From a virus, in the IMG/VR virus record IMGVR_UViG_3300006916_000136, positions 1 through 36,637 of that record: a stretch of 36,637 nucleotides of DNA; one strand, 5' to 3'. How positions within the stretch are numbered: the stretch's first letter is position 1; each line of letters starts with the position of its first letter. Of the stretch, positions 33,601 through 36,637 are shown piece after piece. The position numbers were made by a program, and so were the translations under genes. The notes beneath the pieces are model-generated. The model made no database searches and was not told the origin of the DNA. It was given only the letters and a program-made list of their open reading frames with translations.

Positions 33601-35268
33601 TCTACTTCGGGTAAAAGAACAATGAAATTACAAGGAGGAGGTTTTGTGAACATAGATGATCCTATGTATGGTAATCCAGACTTATATAAGTTTACTGGAG
33701 GTGGTCAAGACTTTATGGGTTATGGAGGAATACCAATGGCTCAATTTGGTTATGCTAATGTAGATGAAGATCTTACTGATGAAGAAAGAACATCGTTTAC
33801 TCAGACTCCAGAGTTTGGAGAAGCTGCTAGATCTATGCTAGATGAAGATTTGTATGGTGGTAGAGGTATGGGATATGATGACATGCAATATGCAGCTTCT
33901 GAGAATCTAGGTTATAATGAAGATAAAGGAGATCAAGTAGCAGATTACTATGATAATATATTAACTGATCAAGGACCTGCTGCATTTCAAAATGCAATAA
34001 ATGAAGGTCAAGATAGTTATGTATCTGCAATACCTTTTGCAAATAACACTAATCCTTTTCCTGCAGAGATAATTTCTAATCCTCAAATGGAAGCTTTACA
34101 AAATTATACAGCACCAGAAGATTTAAGAGAGCAAGGTTATTTAAATAATAATCTAGAAGCTCAACAACAATATTTAGCTCCAGGAGAACAATATAATGAT
34201 GTTCAGTGGGATGATTATCAATATGGTGGTTATTTAATGAGAGCTCAAGACGGTGTTAGTGGTATCAAAAATCCTGATGGTCCAATGCCTGGATTTACAT
34301 GGGAGGAATGGGAACAGCTTAGTCAAGAAGAACAAAAACAAGCTATACAAGGAAGTCGTGATGCTAGAAACCAATATGCAACTCAACGTCAGCAAGTACA
34401 ACAACCTATTAATCAAACAGGTTTTAATCCTTTTGGTGCATTAGCAGGTGCATTAACAGGAATGCCTTATGGTATGGGTAATAGTAGACAAAAAGTGTTT
34501 AATAATGCAGGAGGATATTGGAAACAAACAGGGTTTCCTGCAGGAACAATTGATCCAAGTAATATAACTAGAGTTCATACTGAAGGTAAGAGAGGTTTAT
34601 TTGGTCCTAAAGGTAAGATGGATATTTACTTTGGTGGATCAGGAGAAGCTGCTGCTGATGGAGTTCCACAAGGATCTGCAGATGGACAGAGACGAGGTTT
34701 TCCTGACATGAGCTATGATGCAAGAGCAGAAAGAGCTGAAGGTAGATTTGATCGTAGAGCTCAAAATGCTGTAGACAGAAGAGAAAGAAGAGATGCTAGA
34801 CCTGGTGAAAGAGCAGCTAGACAAGAAGGCAGACAGTTAAACAGAGAAGAAAGACAGTTTGAAAGAAATCGTAGACAGAATATAAGACAGGGTAGAGGTG
34901 ACACTGGTGGTTTTGATAGAGATGCGGCTATTGCAAGAAGAGCAGCAACTGCAGAACAAGCAGCAAATTCTCAACAAGTGATTGCTGATCCAAATCCTGG
35001 GTATAGTACTGATAAGCTAAATAAATTTAAAGCTGGAGATATGAGTAGAGGTCAACTTAGAAAAGCTGACTTTAACAGATCAGAAAGAAAACAATACAGA
35101 CAAGGTGATGCTGAAGGAGCTTCAGAAGCTAGAAAAAATAGACGTAGAGCTGAAAGATTGAAAGAAAAACAATACGGTGGTTATTATCAAGAAGGAGGAG
35201 AGTATGACCTTACAACAGAAGAGATATTAGAAATAATGGCAGCTGGTGGTCAAATAGAATTTATTTAA
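30604..35268 (+). CDS. large internal virion (cargo-type) protein
   Basis: This 1,554-aa, low-complexity, modular protein starts with a GG tag (KYRIYKAGGAQQG), a Gln/Met-rich segment (~27-72) and a helical EDYAELTQADPKKIYETLQA region. Further GG/QDG sites are SKGGYVKSR, KKAQEGM, KQDGGEM, LQGGGF, AQFGYAN, QYGGYLMRAQDG and QYGGYYQEGG. An acidic Glu/Val-rich part lies near 430-485. A weakly hydrophobic helix (LTDYLEAIGWTAGGIAAARY, ~849-868) precedes basic sequence, and residues ~1371-1443 are almost all Arg, Glu, Ala and Gln. The C-terminus (YDLTTEEILEIMAAGGQIEFI) resembles the end of the previous protein. Position after the muzzle gene and this composition match capsid cargo proteins of crAss-like phages that are thought to be ejected with the DNA. 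Confidence 0.65.
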   Translation: MAKKKYRIYKAGGAQQGRVINPTAKFLAKAQMGMQQPSPEEMEMMEQQAMQQQGQPQMSEEQMMQQQEQVQRMVIELIEDYAELTQADPKKIYETLQATENPQEQQAMLDQMAEVVQKANAGAEEEVEAAEQPMSKGGYVKSRLKQLKKAQEGMETPEELEQTPTINDTPDGRESLVSNFNQSLKSTAQNASYKQQAEQEFDSGNYQFGGGKERRQQRRTNRRLRRAFKDIPMAYGINQMGVPSSGINVFAPAMMQMPSQKEIIKSENAENSEVTNEFNPQGVNIKGSMKYGLFGRPKKYEFEMSGMPGTFTPFMGGMFGAGAMSTGSSGYYRSGTDWQDPVKAYVKFNNEANVVTNADEENKIREISGATDAEVKAISDTNKEVQNVIDNTLDSSGMSLLEQLDYLKNQGHKSANLTPTYTNEEMPEENEKTVEEYEPKQKEAASSNFNKTEVETEEAEETSVEDIEVEAEDLEMEVENVGPDQLGEGSDAYNQSNISRRNPLDNPNDSAVFYDGPRTFQTSVTLKFFDRVKELEAKAEKAILNAKTPKEKKKANDIQKKVTALKKDIVAKLNPVNPVNPYALTRSFANTSPEEDTLFTNLTPTQKLNSMIYGTPSIKQDGGEMDDPFANIRGTGEPNLALPSENAYGLSEEQLAVGKAKMQDIFSKENFAGGLFNNMNYVNPAADDEWSMTSPEQLEAQKEINEYQAPKTFDDVSEEELEEVVYSGDLGTLKQNINDTVAQFAAADPNVQKILDEQGVAAAIASSDIIKDTINQEFSAAFLAAINDTVNIDLVDMYNDVLSGKKVDSSLLNEYYGDSIDVATLDSTALAEKILPILSQELSEPMGLTDYLEAIGWTAGGIAAARYGYKKFKGRIPRGTSISDFNFKIAKPLPGGKSTVTPMFKRKSLPPGSGSSYSKSGKSISNRVTVPRSAPRTVGQTIAKSKPSRWSRFLQGAKILAKGMGRNTPMLAPVWGLLDTEEDKKDDLFYQLYFNQPRTSTSGKRTMKLQGGGFVNIDDPMYGNPDLYKFTGGGQDFMGYGGIPMAQFGYANVDEDLTDEERTSFTQTPEFGEAARSMLDEDLYGGRGMGYDDMQYAASENLGYNEDKGDQVADYYDNILTDQGPAAFQNAINEGQDSYVSAIPFANNTNPFPAEIISNPQMEALQNYTAPEDLREQGYLNNNLEAQQQYLAPGEQYNDVQWDDYQYGGYLMRAQDGVSGIKNPDGPMPGFTWEEWEQLSQEEQKQAIQGSRDARNQYATQRQQVQQPINQTGFNPFGALAGALTGMPYGMGNSRQKVFNNAGGYWKQTGFPAGTIDPSNITRVHTEGKRGLFGPKGKMDIYFGGSGEAAADGVPQGSADGQRRGFPDMSYDARAERAEGRFDRRAQNAVDRRERRDARPGERAARQEGRQLNREERQFERNRRQNIRQGRGDTGGFDRDAAIARRAATAEQAANSQQVIADPNPGYSTDKLNKFKAGDMSRGQLRKADFNRSERKQYRQGDAEGASEARKNRRRAERLKEKQYGGYYQEGGEYDLTTEEILEIMAAGGQIEFI

Positions 35269-35277
35269 TATACTAAA

Positions 35278-36637
35278 ATGAAAGTAAGAATTAAAAATTT
35301 AGGAAAGTTAAGACAAGCTGCTTACGGTGGTCAACAATCAGATGGAGCTTTAGATGTTACACCTACATCTTTTGGTGGTAGTATGGCTTCTGCTCAAGAA
35401 GGTGTTCAAGTTCAAAAAACTTTAACAAGAGAACCTAGAGAAGAAGCTAACTTAGAAGCTGAAGGTGGAGAGACTGCATTTGGTCCTATATCTGGAGATA
35501 CTATTCCAGATCATATGGTAATAAAAGGCCCTAGACATTCTAGTGGTGGAGTACCTCTAAACCTTCCAGATGATACTTTTATATTTAGTGACACTAGGAG
35601 AATGAAAATTAATGATCCTAGTATATTAGCAATGTTTGGTAAAAAGAAAAAGAAAGGTGGATATACTCCAGCAGATCTTGCCAAGCCATATGATATTCAA
35701 AAGTATAAGGCTATACTTATGGATCCTGAAAGTGATGATAAAGCTGTGTCTACTGCTCAAATGATGATACAGAATTATGTTTTAAAATTAGGAGCATTAG
35801 CTTTAGCTCAAGAAGCTAAGAAAGGATTTCCACAAGGTATTCCAGAAATGGCCAGACCATACATGGAAGCTAATGGTATTGCTGATGAAGACTTATTACC
35901 AGAACAACCTCAACAAGAGCAACCTCAGCAACCTATGCCTGAGCAACCTATGGAGCAAATGCCAGAAATGCAAATGCAACCTCCAATGGCATTTGGAGGA
36001 TATACCGATTTAAATAGGTTTATAGAAGGTGGAGATCAAACACTAGCTTTTAATAATGGTACAGTACAAGGAGCTACTGCAATGGATAGACTTGATAATT
36101 CAATCTATAGTGAAGAAAATTTAGATAATCTTACAATGGATGACTTAACTGAGCGTAATACTCAATTACTAGCAAATGATCCTATATCTGAAGAAGAGTT
36201 TGATCCACCCCCACCACCTACTCCAGAAGAAATAGCATCAGGAGAAGATCCAGAAGGAGGAAAAGCTTCATACAAATGGAAAAATAAGTTTAATGTAAAT
36301 AAGCCTGAATTAGCACGAAGAGCTAATATGGCTATGAAGATTGGTGCAAATCTTATCAATGAATATGATAGACGTAGAATTGCAGGTAGAAGTCAAAGAG
36401 CTAGTTATGATGAACCAGCTAGACAAAAAGATTCTAGAGGTATGTATGGAGCTAACACAGGTAGAGAAGCTCTAAGAAACATGGAAGAATCAGAAATGAT
36501 AGTAGGACAAGACTATGGTCAATACGGTGGATCTATGGCAGATTATGCTATGAGCATGGGAGGATCTTACTTTCCTACTATGGCTACTGGTGGATTTAAT
36601 ATGTTACCAATGGCCCAAGATGGTGACGGAGGTAAAA
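35278..36637 (+). CDS. internal virion (cargo-type) protein, 3' end outside window
   Basis: The frame opens with ATG at 35278, 9 bases after the previous stop, and stays open for 453 codons to the window end, so the gene is truncated by the window. The N-terminus is basic and ends in a GG tag (KLRQAAYGGQQSDG), with FGGSM and SAQEGVQ soon after. Residues ~58-115 read 'LEAEGGETAFGPISGDTIPD' and IKGPRHSSGGVPLNLPDDTF then IFSDTRRMKI, a conserved block I recall from large virion proteins of Bacteroidota phages, followed by YTPADLAKPYDIQKYKAIL. A Pro/Gln/Met linker (~210-238) precedes another AFGGY and EGG. It probably forms a packaged protein set with the two preceding genes. Confidence 0.7.
   Translation, partial: MKVRIKNLGKLRQAAYGGQQSDGALDVTPTSFGGSMASAQEGVQVQKTLTREPREEANLEAEGGETAFGPISGDTIPDHMVIKGPRHSSGGVPLNLPDDTFIFSDTRRMKINDPSILAMFGKKKKKGGYTPADLAKPYDIQKYKAILMDPESDDKAVSTAQMMIQNYVLKLGALALAQEAKKGFPQGIPEMARPYMEANGIADEDLLPEQPQQEQPQQPMPEQPMEQMPEMQMQPPMAFGGYTDLNRFIEGGDQTLAFNNGTVQGATAMDRLDNSIYSEENLDNLTMDDLTERNTQLLANDPISEEEFDPPPPPTPEEIASGEDPEGGKASYKWKNKFNVNKPELARRANMAMKIGANLINEYDRRRIAGRSQRASYDEPARQKDSRGMYGANTGREALRNMEESEMIVGQDYGQYGGSMADYAMSMGGSYFPTMATGGFNMLPMAQDGDGGK

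Noticed and set aside
35265-35275. Reverse-complement copy of the promoter motif (TTTAATATACTA) before the last gene
   Set aside because: It points against all genes and the motif is nearly self-complementary in its TATA core, so a chance match in AT-rich DNA is likely.
35619-35628. Exact TAGTATATTA inside the last coding region, 4 bases before an in-frame ATG
   Set aside because: It encodes conserved-looking protein sequence (PSILAMFG), and all other copies are intergenic. One chance match is expected in AT-rich coding DNA. An internal product cannot be excluded but has no support.
1-36637. Stop-codon reassignment as in some crAss-like phages
   Set aside because: TAA, TAG and TGA all end recognisable genes at sensible places, with starts of following genes overlapping them. 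No recognisable protein continues through a stop.
1-36637. tRNA genes, CRISPR arrays, IS elements, integrase or attachment sites
   Set aside because: I looked through the intergenic gaps, all under about 130 bases, and found no cloverleaf, spaced repeat, transposase motif or inverted-repeat ends.

Overview
The window is a contiguous block of a double-stranded DNA bacteriophage genome: the packaging, capsid, tail and internal-virion module. It is AT-rich, all genes lie on the + strand, spacing is very tight (several stop/start overlaps of 1 to 11 bases), and the standard bacterial code is used, with TAA, TAG and TGA all serving as stops. The host is most likely a member of the Bacteroidota. 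Gene starts lack Shine-Dalgarno sites and instead have A-rich leaders, and several tail proteins belong to types I know from phages of that phylum. The gene order (large terminase, portal, scaffold-like protein, major capsid protein, then two small ring proteins and a giant stabilisation protein) fits a crAss-like (Crassvirales) or closely allied podovirus. The small basic proteins with 'PSAYASG', 'YCARSAGQM' and 'GYCTPMSK...TCTPRRKA' motifs suggest an aquatic or marine relative rather than a gut one. Family assignments come from memory of motifs, with no database search.

Layout: 1-5.7 kb holds two small genes (the second sits in the small-terminase position), TerL and portal. 5.8-8.8 kb holds an acidic scaffold-like protein and the major capsid protein, closed by a strong terminator. 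8.9-13.3 kb holds a 339-aa protein, then a run of small, very basic, Gly-Gly-motif proteins and a 232-aa probable connector or structural protein. 13.3-14.8 kb is a self-contained unit: a tandem promoter, a 478-aa apparently highly expressed structural protein, and a terminator. 14.8-20.1 kb holds tail and fibre genes rich in paired cysteines, including a short zinc-ribbon gene, a tandem-repeat protein and a fibre with a carbohydrate-binding-like module, closed by a terminator. 20.2-27.8 kb holds a conserved basic protein, two ring proteins and a 1,774-aa stabilisation/muzzle-type protein, translationally coupled. 27.8 kb to the end holds three large probable internal (cargo) virion proteins. 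The first begins with a SET-like domain followed by a beta-barrel-like region, and the last runs off the window.

Regulation: at least seven intergenic regions carry a shared motif close to TTAGTATATTA just upstream of a gene. This is the best candidate for the phage's late promoter, and one copy is a perfect 10-bp tandem duplication. Three intergenic hairpins followed by T-runs divide the module.

The most unusual signal is a set of short peptide modules reused across otherwise unrelated virion proteins. They are an N-terminal NDAEVLKFFRES tag, lysine/glutamine-rich segments ending in GG, a repeated acidic 'xEEVxRYxxGGYIxEE' element, a KEAKxDKI C-terminal module, and a Cys knuckle. They may form a packaging, sorting or processing code. 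No tRNA, rRNA, CRISPR, IS element, integrase or intron is visible, and no gene-free stretch exceeds about 130 bases.
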